From Fibrobacter sp. (GTDB lineage: Bacteria; Fibrobacterota; Fibrobacteria; Fibrobacterales; Fibrobacteraceae): DNA of 14,106 bases. The position numbers and the translations under genes are program-made. A model generated the notes under the pieces. It ran no database searches. It was given only the letters and a program-made list of their open reading frames with translations, and was not told the DNA's origin. Positions 6,784-12,921 of this stretch are shown in pieces (within the stretch, counting starts at the first letter, position 1; the number at the start of each line of letters is the position of its first letter). Location of the stretch: contig JAFWRL010000020.1 of the NCBI GenBank assembly GCA_017520105.1, positions 1-14,106 on the forward strand, written 5' to 3'.

Positions 6784-8253
6784 TTATACTTGGCTTTCGT
6801 GGTATTCCCCGCCAAAAGCATGGCCGCTTAGCGAAAGAATCGGCGGGAACTGAATGCGCTTGGCAAGTGCTAGTCCCTTGAATCTGCGGTACCAATGGCG
6901 CATGTCTTCAAGTGCGGCATCTGTTGTCGGGAGTTTCGACTTGAAATAAGCATCGTCAACGTTGAGCGTTTCGCAGAGAGTCCCTTCCATCAAAAGTTTT
7001 TCGGTATATGCAAGGCTTACACCCTTCTCGACCCACATCGCAAAAAGCTTGTCGTGGTACGGATAAAGAATCGGATCGCCCTTGCCTTCATCGACATTCA
7101 TCGCTTCGCTAAGTTCCGCGCTCGCCGGAATGTCAATCGAGGCTTTCGGGATGATTTCCTTGTCACGGTTGATGTAACGGGCAAGCGCATAGACTTGAGT
7201 TTTCCATAAATCGCCCAAGGCGCACATTACACCGCAAGTGTCACCGTAAAGCGTGCAGTAGCCCACCATCGCCTCGCTCTTGTTGCCGTTGCAAGTTACT
7301 CCGGCACCAACGATTGACGCCACGGTCGAAAGGATTGAAGCAGAACGCGTCCTAGCCTGCAAATTTTCGTGGTTGATTCCGACGACCTTCATTTCGGTGT
7401 CGTTACGCACGAAAGAACAGCGTTCAAGCGTATGACAAATAGACTCGATGATATCCGAAATCGGGGCGACCATGTAAGGCGTTCCCAGATTTTCGGCTAG
7501 GTCGCGAGCTGCGTTCTTCGTCGTATCGGAATTGAAGCGTGTCGGCATGTTCACGAGGAACACGTTCTCCGGTCCAATAGCCTCTGCATAAAGCGCCGCC
7601 GAAACAGCGCTGTCGATGCCGCCGCTTGCGCCAATCACCATGCGCGAAATGTGGAACATCTTCAGGTTCTCGCGAATCATGAACACGAGCGCGTCATGAA
7701 TTTCCGCAATTTGACTCGGATAAGGTTTTGATGATTCCGCATAAACTTGCACATTCCCATCGACAAATTCGACGACTGCTTCAGCTTCTTTAAAGAGCGG
7801 CATTTCGAAAATAACTTGACCGTCGCAATCAAATACGCGGCTCCCGCCTGCAAGCGCATAAATGTTCTTGCCAGTATTGTCCGTTCCCACTCCGTTCACG
7901 CAAACAATAGGCTTCGCGCTATCCTTGGCAAGGTGCGCAAGTTCCCTGTTCTCGGATTCACGGCGTCCCGCTGCATAAAAATCGCTGCTATGAGTCACAT
8001 GAGCAATACCCAAAACAGGCGTTTCGTCAAGGGCGTCTCCGCTCAAGAAAAACGGCATCGATCCAGCGTACTTTTGAATTTCGGCCCAATCCACAGGGAG
8101 CATCTTATTGCTGGATCCGGTTAATGCATATCGCGGAAAAACAACACAATCGACTTCGGCTGCCTTGGCACGGTCAAAAGCGGCCTTCATCGTTTGCATA
8201 TTTGCCGATACATTACCCGGCAATATCTTCATCTGCACCACGTAAAGTTTCAT
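6784..8253 (-). CDS. nadE: NAD+ synthetase with degenerate glutaminase domain
   Basis: This 489-residue protein makes NAD+ from deamido-NAD+ and ATP, the last step of NAD synthesis. The C-terminal synthetase domain (about 185-489) is well conserved: the P-loop SGGIDSA at 210-216, then NHENLQARTR, EAMVGYCTLYGD and GDLWKTQVYALARY. The N-terminal nitrilase-type domain, which normally frees ammonia from glutamine, is cut to about 165 residues. Arg41 (VVFPRYALTG) replaces the usual catalytic Glu. The segments carrying the catalytic Lys and the Cys (CEDxW context) are absent, although later parts (PIVCVNGVGTDN, GGSRVFDCDGQV) still align. Homologues of this type usually exceed 540 residues. I infer that it uses free ammonia or another ammonia source. 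The ATG has AGAGGA at good spacing. Confidence 0.92.
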   Translation of the reverse strand: MKLYVVQMKILPGNVSANMQTMKAAFDRAKAAEVDCVVFPRYALTGSSNKMLPVDWAEIQKYAGSMPFFLSGDALDETPVLGIAHVTHSSDFYAAGRRESENRELAHLAKDSAKPIVCVNGVGTDNTGKNIYALAGGSRVFDCDGQVIFEMPLFKEAEAVVEFVDGNVQVYAESSKPYPSQIAEIHDALVFMIRENLKMFHISRMVIGASGGIDSAVSAALYAEAIGPENVFLVNMPTRFNSDTTKNAARDLAENLGTPYMVAPISDIIESICHTLERCSFVRNDTEMKVVGINHENLQARTRSASILSTVASIVGAGVTCNGNKSEAMVGYCTLYGDTCGVMCALGDLWKTQVYALARYINRDKEIIPKASIDIPASAELSEAMNVDEGKGDPILYPYHDKLFAMWVEKGVSLAYTEKLLMEGTLCETLNVDDAYFKSKLPTTDAALEDMRHWYRRFKGLALAKRIQFPPILSLSGHAFGGEYHESQV

Positions 8254-8280
8254 GATATAATCCTCTGGCAGAAAAATAAA

Positions 8281-8312
8281 AAATGTACCGCTGTTGCACG
8301 GTACAATTTTTT
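8281..8312 (-). terminator. Terminator-like hairpin in front of nadE
   Basis: TGTACCG (8284-8290) and CGGTACA (8299-8305) form a seven-base stem with an eight-base loop. On the minus strand it is followed by a T-rich run reaching about 8274, immediately before the nadE ribosome binding site. It could terminate transcripts from the upstream lipoprotein gene or act as an attenuator in the nadE leader. It is also flanked by Ts on the plus strand. Confidence 0.7.
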
Positions 8313-8315
8313 ATT

Positions 8316-8385
8316 TAGTTACTAGAATTTAGTTACTAGATACTAGTTATTAGTTATTAGCTATTAGCTAATAGTTACTAGAAAT
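8316..8385. repeat. Ten tandem heptanucleotides beginning with TAG
   Basis: The 70 bases divide without remainder into ten heptads, each beginning TAG: TAGTTAC, TAGAATT, TAGTTAC, TAGATAC, TAGTTAT, TAGTTAT, TAGCTAT, TAGCTAA, TAGTTAC and TAGAAAT. No spacers are present. It lies between the nadE leader hairpin and a second heptad array with roughly the opposite orientation. Confidence 0.93.
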
Positions 8386-8401
8386 TGCAATAAGAACATC
8401 T

Positions 8402-8480
8402 CTAGTAACTAGTAACTTCGAACTTAGAACTGTGCCGTAGGCACCTCAGTAACTAGTAACTCGGAACTCATAACTAAAAA
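8402..8480. repeat. Heptad array (CTNNNAA) interrupted by a GC hairpin
   Basis: Four heptads run from 8402 to 8429 (CTAGTAA, CTAGTAA, CTTCGAA, CTTAGAA). A hairpin follows: GTGCC (8432-8436), loop GTA, GGCAC (8440-8444). Then five heptads run from 8446 to 8480 (TCAGTAA, CTAGTAA, CTCGGAA, CTCATAA, CTAAAAA). The array ends one base from the stop codon of the minus-strand lipoprotein gene (8484-8482). CTAGTAA is close to the reverse complement of the TAGTTAC units in the neighbouring array, so the two may pair. Confidence 0.9.
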
Positions 8481-8481
8481 A

Positions 8482-9870
8482 TCACTCATATTGAACAGAT
8501 TCAAAGGCGGTCGGAATCTTTGGCGTGTCCGGGTCGGAATGCTTGAACGAGAACCCGTTGGATTTACTTTCAATTTCCCCGTAAATACTCGTCGTGCAGG
8601 CATCCTTGTTTAGACAGCCCCTGTTGCGCATCATGAGTTGGTTGCCGTAGATTTCCCAGACTCCGCTCTTGGCTTCGATATTCTTGTTATTTTCGAAGGC
8701 GGCGAGTTCGTATGTGCCGTCTGCCTTTATCGTAAATTGCCATTCGATTCCGTTGTCGAGCGCTTGCCATTCACCGACAATCTTGTTCTTCTCTTGATAA
8801 GTGATGTCACCAAGGTCCTTGACGGTGCAACTCATTGCCTTGGCATTAGATCTGGTCGATGTAATGGTGTTGTCGGTTCCGATTGTATAGCCGAACATGG
8901 TGGTCATGGACCTTGCGTTGTAGTAAGCCGGACGCATCAGCAACGTGCTGCGCTGTATGTCGTAATGTCCGCCAATCCAATTAGCGACTTTGTTTGAAGC
9001 TGAATTTTCCAGGATGTACGAATTGTCGAAGAACGTAAACGACCTTGTCGTATCGCCGTCGGTGCAGCTATAGACTTTGTTCTTTATGTCTTCGGCCTTG
9101 GTGACTTTACCTGCGGCCACTGCGACCTGGGCCTTTACGGCTTCGCTATAGTCCTTTGAGTCGTTAACGGCATACTTGACGACGCCTTCTTTATCGACAA
9201 TGAAGGACAGTTTGACGCCCTTTTCCACCTCGCCCATAATCTTGTTTGCTTTCGGGGAATCAACGTATTCCATACCGACGTTACCCTTGACGAAATTGAC
9301 TTCGCCGTTTGCAAAGTCAACGAAGGTGGTGACCCACAAGGTATCTGGAACGCGGAGAGAGAAAAAGCCCTGCTTGCTGCCGGTCGAAAGGAAAATCTTT
9401 TCGCCAAACAAGTCGAGTTCCATGTTCTTTTCCAGATCTTCAAGCTTTGCTGCACGGGCACCGCTTGGAACAGCAACAGAAGACGAAGAAACCGCTGCGG
9501 ATGAAGAAGACTTGACTTCGTTCACGCTGGAGGATGTTGCATCCTTGCCTGTAGAAGAAGAGGATTTGGCTTCTTTATTTGTACTGGAAGAGGATTCGTC
9601 CTTGTCCTTCATAGAAGATGAAGATTTGGCATCCTTCGAATCGGACGATTTCTTGTCGTCGTTTTTAGAGGAAGAGGACTTGTTGTCGGATTTCTTGGAA
9701 GAAGAAGACTCGACGTCATCGCATTCGTCCTCATCGCAATCATCTTCTTCGGAAGAAGATGAGATTTCTTGAGAATCCTTTTTAGGGGAAGAGGGACTGT
9801 CGTCGTCGCCGCAAGCTGCGAAGAGGAATGCGGAAGACACTAAAAAAGCAAGTAATTTTTTCTTATTCAT
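8482..9870 (-). CDS. Lipoprotein with Ser-rich linker and two beta-rich modules
   Basis: The 462-residue protein starts with a lipoprotein signal peptide (KKKLLAFLVSSAFLFAAC) with Cys20 as the lipidation site. Residues 21-137 are an acidic, Ser-rich linker with blocks of SSSS about every ten residues. The folded part (about 140-462) is not a family I can name. It holds two related modules: RSFTFFDNSYILENS...GGHYDIQRSTLLMR (276-313) and WQFTIKADGTYELAA...SGVWEIYGNQLMMR (377-415). The second, starting at IVGEW, recalls lipocalin-like domains. It should be anchored in the envelope, perhaps at the cell surface. Such Ser-rich lipoproteins are common in Fibrobacter. No Shine-Dalgarno sequence is seen before the ATG; the upstream bases are AT-rich. 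Confidence 0.87.
   Translation of the reverse strand: MNKKKLLAFLVSSAFLFAACGDDDSPSSPKKDSQEISSSSEEDDCDEDECDDVESSSSKKSDNKSSSSKNDDKKSSDSKDAKSSSSMKDKDESSSSTNKEAKSSSSTGKDATSSSVNEVKSSSSAAVSSSSVAVPSGARAAKLEDLEKNMELDLFGEKIFLSTGSKQGFFSLRVPDTLWVTTFVDFANGEVNFVKGNVGMEYVDSPKANKIMGEVEKGVKLSFIVDKEGVVKYAVNDSKDYSEAVKAQVAVAAGKVTKAEDIKNKVYSCTDGDTTRSFTFFDNSYILENSASNKVANWIGGHYDIQRSTLLMRPAYYNARSMTTMFGYTIGTDNTITSTRSNAKAMSCTVKDLGDITYQEKNKIVGEWQALDNGIEWQFTIKADGTYELAAFENNKNIEAKSGVWEIYGNQLMMRNRGCLNKDACTTSIYGEIESKSNGFSFKHSDPDTPKIPTAFESVQYE
9499..9708 (-). repeat. In-gene tandem repeat encoding Ser-rich decapeptides
   Basis: Residues 55-124 of the lipoprotein consist of about eight imperfect repeats, mostly ten residues long, each opening with SSSS or a variant and followed by Lys/Asp/Glu-rich residues (for example SSSSKKSDNK, SSSSKNDDKK, SSSSTNKEAK). 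At DNA level this is an imperfect repeat of about 30 bases that could change length by slippage or recombination. Confidence 0.8.
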
Positions 9871-9994
9871 AGCTAATAATATAATTTATTTAGTCCATTT
9901 TAGACCAACAAATGTTTACAATTTACACAGGATAGACTTGAAAAAAGCTCAATTTTTGCGAAAATGTATTATATGAAATGATTAATAAATATGA

Positions 9995-10134
9995 GCACGC
10001 TTCGCTTGGGCTTTCTTATTACAATTGCCCATACCCCAGTAGCGTGCAAAACGAGCGTCGCAAAAATATGCTTGCATATTTTTATGACCGAGTGCAGCCG
10101 CAGACGCCGAAGGCGTCAAAGGGGCGACAGCCCC
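9995..10134. repeat. Structured intergenic element with four inverted repeats
   Basis: The 281-base gap 9871-10151 contains, in order: GCACGCT (9995-10001) paired with AGCGTGC (10041-10047); a long AT-rich hairpin with AAAAATATGC (10062-10071) and GCATATTTTT (10074-10083), closed by GTC/GAC at 10057-10059 and 10086-10088; GACGCC-GAA-GGCGTC (10103-10117); and GGGGC-GACA-GCCCC (10121-10134). Small open frames across it look like by-products of this structure. It follows the minus-strand dehydrogenase gene and could be a 3' element, a small RNA or a dispersed repeat. The part 9871-9994 is AT-rich with no feature I can support. Confidence 0.7.
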
Positions 10135-10151
10135 GTGCCCATACCTGCACT

Positions 10152-11024
10152 TCACACTTCGAACGGGCAACCTGGATGGTAATCGAGATCGCGTTCGGCT
10201 TCTTCGATGGACGGGGCTGCATCGTACAAAAATCCAGCCAATGCTTGCTCGGCAGAGACTCGTTCCCCGCCAATCCAGCTTTTTAGAACCGCCAGGCGTC
10301 TTGAAAGCCACCACGGGAGAGGTATCATCATGTGACGCATTCCGGCGGCATTAAGCACATGCTTAGCCATTTCCGCCATCGTCATTACGGTCGAGCCCGC
10401 AAGGGCGTAAGTCTTCCCCACGGCATTCGATTCAAGCCCCGCCACAGCAATTCCCTTGACCAAATCTACACTGCGGACCGGGCGCTTTAAGCATTTGCCT
10501 CCGCCCGGCATAAAATAGACCGGAAACTTTTTTACGTAATCGCGGAACATGTTGAACTCCACTCCGCCGCCGTCACCAATCACGAGCGTAGGCCGTACAA
10601 TCGTCCAGTCGAGCCCAGACGCATGCACAAGTTCCTCCCCTTTCTTTTTGCTTTTGCCGTAAGGCGTGAGCACCGGGTACGTCACGGATATGCTTGAAAC
10701 GTACAGAAAGCGGCGTACATGGGCCTTTTGCGAGGCTGTAATGACGTTTCGCGTCCCCTCGGTATTGACGTGTTCGAACGCTCCCGGTTTTGTCGATAAG
10801 AGAATAGCCGCTAGATGATAGACGACATCGACATTCTCGAAAGCATCCCGAATTGAATCAAAATCGGTAACATCGCCGTAGCGGATATCTACCTCAGCAG
10901 GTAGGGATTTTGCCAAAGAATCGCCCGGGAGAGTCAGGACGCGGACACACACTCCACGTGCTATTAGTTCCCGGCACAACGCCTTCCCTACGACGCCGGC
11001 GCCACCCGTCAAAAGAGCAATCAT
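10152..11024 (-). CDS. NAD(P)-dependent epimerase/dehydratase (extended SDR)
   Basis: From the ATG at 11024 the protein has 290 residues. The Rossmann motif TGGAGVVGKAL lies at 6-16. DVTD (51-54) precedes the adenine-contact region, HLAA (70-73) follows, and VSSIS (109-113) with Tyr122 and Lys126 (YGKSK) forms the SDR catalytic set. It should bind NAD(P) and act on a nucleotide sugar or related alcohol; the substrate is unknown. The frame is open further upstream, inside dnaA, but this start is preferred because it opens directly with the Rossmann strand, has GGAAG upstream, and lies one base after the dnaA stop (TAG, C, ATG). That spacing indicates translational coupling with dnaA. The 3' side runs into hairpins. 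Confidence 0.9.
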   Translation of the reverse strand: MIALLTGGAGVVGKALCRELIARGVCVRVLTLPGDSLAKSLPAEVDIRYGDVTDFDSIRDAFENVDVVYHLAAILLSTKPGAFEHVNTEGTRNVITASQKAHVRRFLYVSSISVTYPVLTPYGKSKKKGEELVHASGLDWTIVRPTLVIGDGGGVEFNMFRDYVKKFPVYFMPGGGKCLKRPVRSVDLVKGIAVAGLESNAVGKTYALAGSTVMTMAEMAKHVLNAAGMRHMMIPLPWWLSRRLAVLKSWIGGERVSAEQALAGFLYDAAPSIEEAERDLDYHPGCPFEV

Positions 11025-11025
11025 G

Positions 11026-12504
11026 CTAGGCTTCCAGCATATAACGGATATCCTGGACGCGCCTTGCGAGGGACGCATCCTTATCCATCTGCTTTTTCAG
11101 GGAATTTATGGCGGCGATTACAGTGGCATAGTCTCTACAGAACATCGCACCGATATTTTGAAGCGAATCCGTCGTGAGTTCACGGCAGAGGTACATCGCT
11201 ATTTTGCGTGGCAAGGAAACCGTGGCAGACTGGCGCTTGGACGAAAGTTCGCACACTTCGACGTGGTATTCCAAGGCGACCGCTTCGGCAATGTTTTTTG
11301 CAGTCACTTCCATGTGGGCACCATGTTCCGACGGCGCTACAAGACGCTTGACGCTGTTCAGGTTCAAGTCCGCTTTGCAGAACATGTTCATCGCGCCGAG
11401 ATAGTTCAATAGCCCTTCGATGAGACGCACGTTCTTGCGTGGCGGCATAGAAAGGTAACGGCAGATTTCTTCGCGATCGTTCTTTGCAAAAGGCAAGTCT
11501 TCGGATTTTTTGCTAATCAAGTGCATGCGAGTCGCCAAATCAGGTTCGTCGAGGCCCACGGCAACGCAAGATTCGAGCGGAGTCAGGAGCTTCTTGGAAA
11601 TGCTCGGTATCGAAGACCTCGAAGCGCTGCGGGAATCGTTGTCCGTATCGACAACCTTGAACTTGGACGGATGACGGTCGCACGAAATCACCACCTGCTT
11701 TCCTTCGGCACGTAAATGGCGAATCAGGATAGCTAGGCGTTCTTGTGTCCACAAGCCTTTTTCCAAAAGCTGCACGTCGTCGAGCAAAAGAATATCGCAA
11801 AGTTCATAGCGTTCGCGGAAGTTCTTGGCCAGTTCACGTACATTGCCGGTCTTGTTGTGGAGTGCCGAAGCCATTGCTGTGGCATCACGCAAGAAGTCGT
11901 AAGCGTGGCAATAGACAATAGCTGCCTCGGGGCGGTTTTTCTGGATTCTTGCGGCAATCGACTGCAACAAGTGCGTTTTGCCCAGCCCGCTTTCTCCATA
12001 GACGAACAGCGGATTCAAGGACGGGTCGCCCGGATTTTCGGCAACGGCCTGGCATGCACGGAAAGCAGTAGAATTGCATTCCCCTTCTACAAAGTTTTCA
12101 AAAGTATAGCGGGCATAAAGCGAAAGAGGCTGTGCCGAATGTTTTTTCGGCTTTGGGGTCTCGGCCACTTTCGGGATAATGGGCATCGTGAGCTTGATTT
12201 CGGGAATCGGTTCCGAAGGAGCAATCTGACGAATGCGATAATCCACAAATTCACTACCAAATACATCTGTAAAAGACTTGCGCAATAAATCGCCGTAGTG
12301 CGAATTCACCCAGTTCTCGCGTAATTCGTCGGGAACAGTGAGCAAGGCATAACCATTGCACATACCCTCGTAACCCAGAGTGTCGAGAATCACGGCACCA
12401 AAAAAGTCCTTGCATTCCGAACGCACGCGGTCGAGCACCTGTTGCCAGGGCGTCTCTGCAATATCCAACAAAGAAACAATATTTTCCACGATATAAATAA
12501 CCAA
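11026..12504 (-). CDS. dnaA: Divergent chromosomal replication initiator DnaA
   Basis: The 492-residue frame has the four-domain DnaA layout: domain I (about 15-92, PWQQVLDRVRSEC, then ENWVNSHYGDLL), a short linker, AAA+ domain III (about 130-390) and DNA-binding domain IV (about 400-492). Walker A is GESGLGKT (170-177), Walker B LLLDDV (239-244), sensor I ISCDRHP (273-279), and sensor II is Arg360 in NVRLIEG. It departs from the family in two places. The box VII stretch normally reading RLxSRFxWGL is KLLTPLESCVAVGL, so the arginine finger is missing. The recognition motif normally FGGRDHTTV is FCRDYATV, one residue shorter with His to Tyr. A Ser/Asp-rich insert (285-303) precedes box VII. 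The start is unsure: TTG at 12504 opens the frame, GTG at 12489 is equally likely, and neither has a Shine-Dalgarno sequence. Confidence 0.9.
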   Translation of the reverse strand: MVIYIVENIVSLLDIAETPWQQVLDRVRSECKDFFGAVILDTLGYEGMCNGYALLTVPDELRENWVNSHYGDLLRKSFTDVFGSEFVDYRIRQIAPSEPIPEIKLTMPIIPKVAETPKPKKHSAQPLSLYARYTFENFVEGECNSTAFRACQAVAENPGDPSLNPLFVYGESGLGKTHLLQSIAARIQKNRPEAAIVYCHAYDFLRDATAMASALHNKTGNVRELAKNFRERYELCDILLLDDVQLLEKGLWTQERLAILIRHLRAEGKQVVISCDRHPSKFKVVDTDNDSRSASRSSIPSISKKLLTPLESCVAVGLDEPDLATRMHLISKKSEDLPFAKNDREEICRYLSMPPRKNVRLIEGLLNYLGAMNMFCKADLNLNSVKRLVAPSEHGAHMEVTAKNIAEAVALEYHVEVCELSSKRQSATVSLPRKIAMYLCRELTTDSLQNIGAMFCRDYATVIAAINSLKKQMDKDASLARRVQDIRYMLEA

Positions 12505-12585
12505 TCAATAGAACAAAAGAGCAAGGAAAAAATAAGAAAGGAAAATCCAGGAACAAGCACCTTGAACGAAAAAAATTGGAAATGT

Positions 12586-12605
12586 CCTTTTTTGGTCCAA
12601 AAAGG
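12586..12605. promoter_or_regulatory. Near-perfect palindrome in the dnaA leader
   Basis: CCTTTTTTGG-T-CCAAAAAGG is symmetrical apart from one extra T. It lies just downstream of the candidate dnaA -10 element, at the expected transcription start. It may be an operator or simply a structured leader. Confidence 0.45.
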
Positions 12606-12607
12606 GC

Positions 12608-12636
12608 AATAAAAATTAAAAAACACTTTTTATCAA
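12608..12636 (-). promoter_or_regulatory. Candidate dnaA promoter
   Basis: On the minus strand TTGATA (12636-12631, five of six to TTGACA) is followed after 17 bases by TTTATT (12613-12608, four of six to TATAAT). One of the four TTATCA motifs (12630-12635) overlaps the -35, so bound DnaA could repress its own gene. The -10 is weak. A leader of about 100 bases would result. Confidence 0.4.
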
Positions 12637-12714
12637 ACTTTTTCCATTTTACACCATTCTTACGAACGCATGAGCAACATGATTATCACTATACATTATC
12701 ACAATTTATCAACA
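12630..12714. other. AT-rich region with four TTATCA motifs, candidate origin or DnaA sites
   Basis: The 406-base gap 12505-12910 is strikingly AT-rich and has no credible gene. TTATCA occurs four times on the plus strand, starting at 12630, 12683, 12696 and 12706. The last, TTATCAACA, differs at one position from the DnaA box TTATCCACA; the others fit less well. Three copies within 32 bases beside dnaA suggest DnaA binding, for autoregulation or an origin. No GATC cluster or 13-mer set was recognised, and flanking genes are not divergent. Confidence 0.4.
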
Positions 12715-12765
12715 GGAATTTTTTTTACTATCCCTTGACAAGATTTTTCTTACTTAAAACATACA

Positions 12766-12780
12766 AATTCACAGTGAATT
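12766..12780. promoter_or_regulatory. Perfect 7-1-7 palindrome in the dnaA upstream region
   Basis: AATTCAC-A-GTGAATT is a perfect inverted repeat, typical in size of a dimeric regulator's operator. It lies 26 bases after a consensus TTGACA (12735-12740) on the plus strand, but I find no good -10 and no gene downstream on that strand. Confidence 0.5.
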
Positions 12781-12845
12781 GGCGTTTTTAGCTTAAAATC
12801 GCCACTTTTTTTGTGTGAGAAAAATGTAACTTGTTGATTTTCACC

Positions 12846-12921
12846 GAGTTAGGTGTTAGATGAAAATGGAGAGACGAGAGTGGTAAAACGAAAGATTTAG
12901 ATTGCAGAATTTAGTTGGCAG
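12846..12921. repeat. Degenerate heptad-like array at the 3' end of the 12911-13378 gene
   Basis: The stretch can be divided into units mostly seven bases long ending in AG: GAGTTAG, GTGTTAG, ATGAAAA, TGGAGAG, ACGAGAG, TGGTAAA, ACGAAAG, ATTTAG (six), ATTGCAG, AATTTAG, TTGGCAG. It runs into the stop codon (12913-12911) of the minus-strand gene. It is much more diverged than the 8316-8480 arrays, so the assignment is tentative. Confidence 0.45.

Noticed and set aside
8316..8480. CRISPR-like array
   Set aside because: Units are seven bases, directly adjacent and without unique spacers, and no cas genes are near.
9982..10314. Open frame of 110 codons overlapping the dehydrogenase gene and the intergenic hairpins
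   Set aside because: It is Ala/Arg-rich because it reads through GC hairpins, overlaps the real 3' end of the dehydrogenase gene, and has no ribosome binding site that I can see.
11025..11078. Longer start for the dehydrogenase (extra 18 residues)
   Set aside because: The extra residues overlap the dnaA 3' end, lack a family match, and the Rossmann strand begins at the internal ATG with a ribosome binding site.
12735..12763. Plus-strand promoter starting with consensus TTGACA
   Set aside because: No acceptable -10 hexamer at 16-18 bases and no plus-strand gene downstream.
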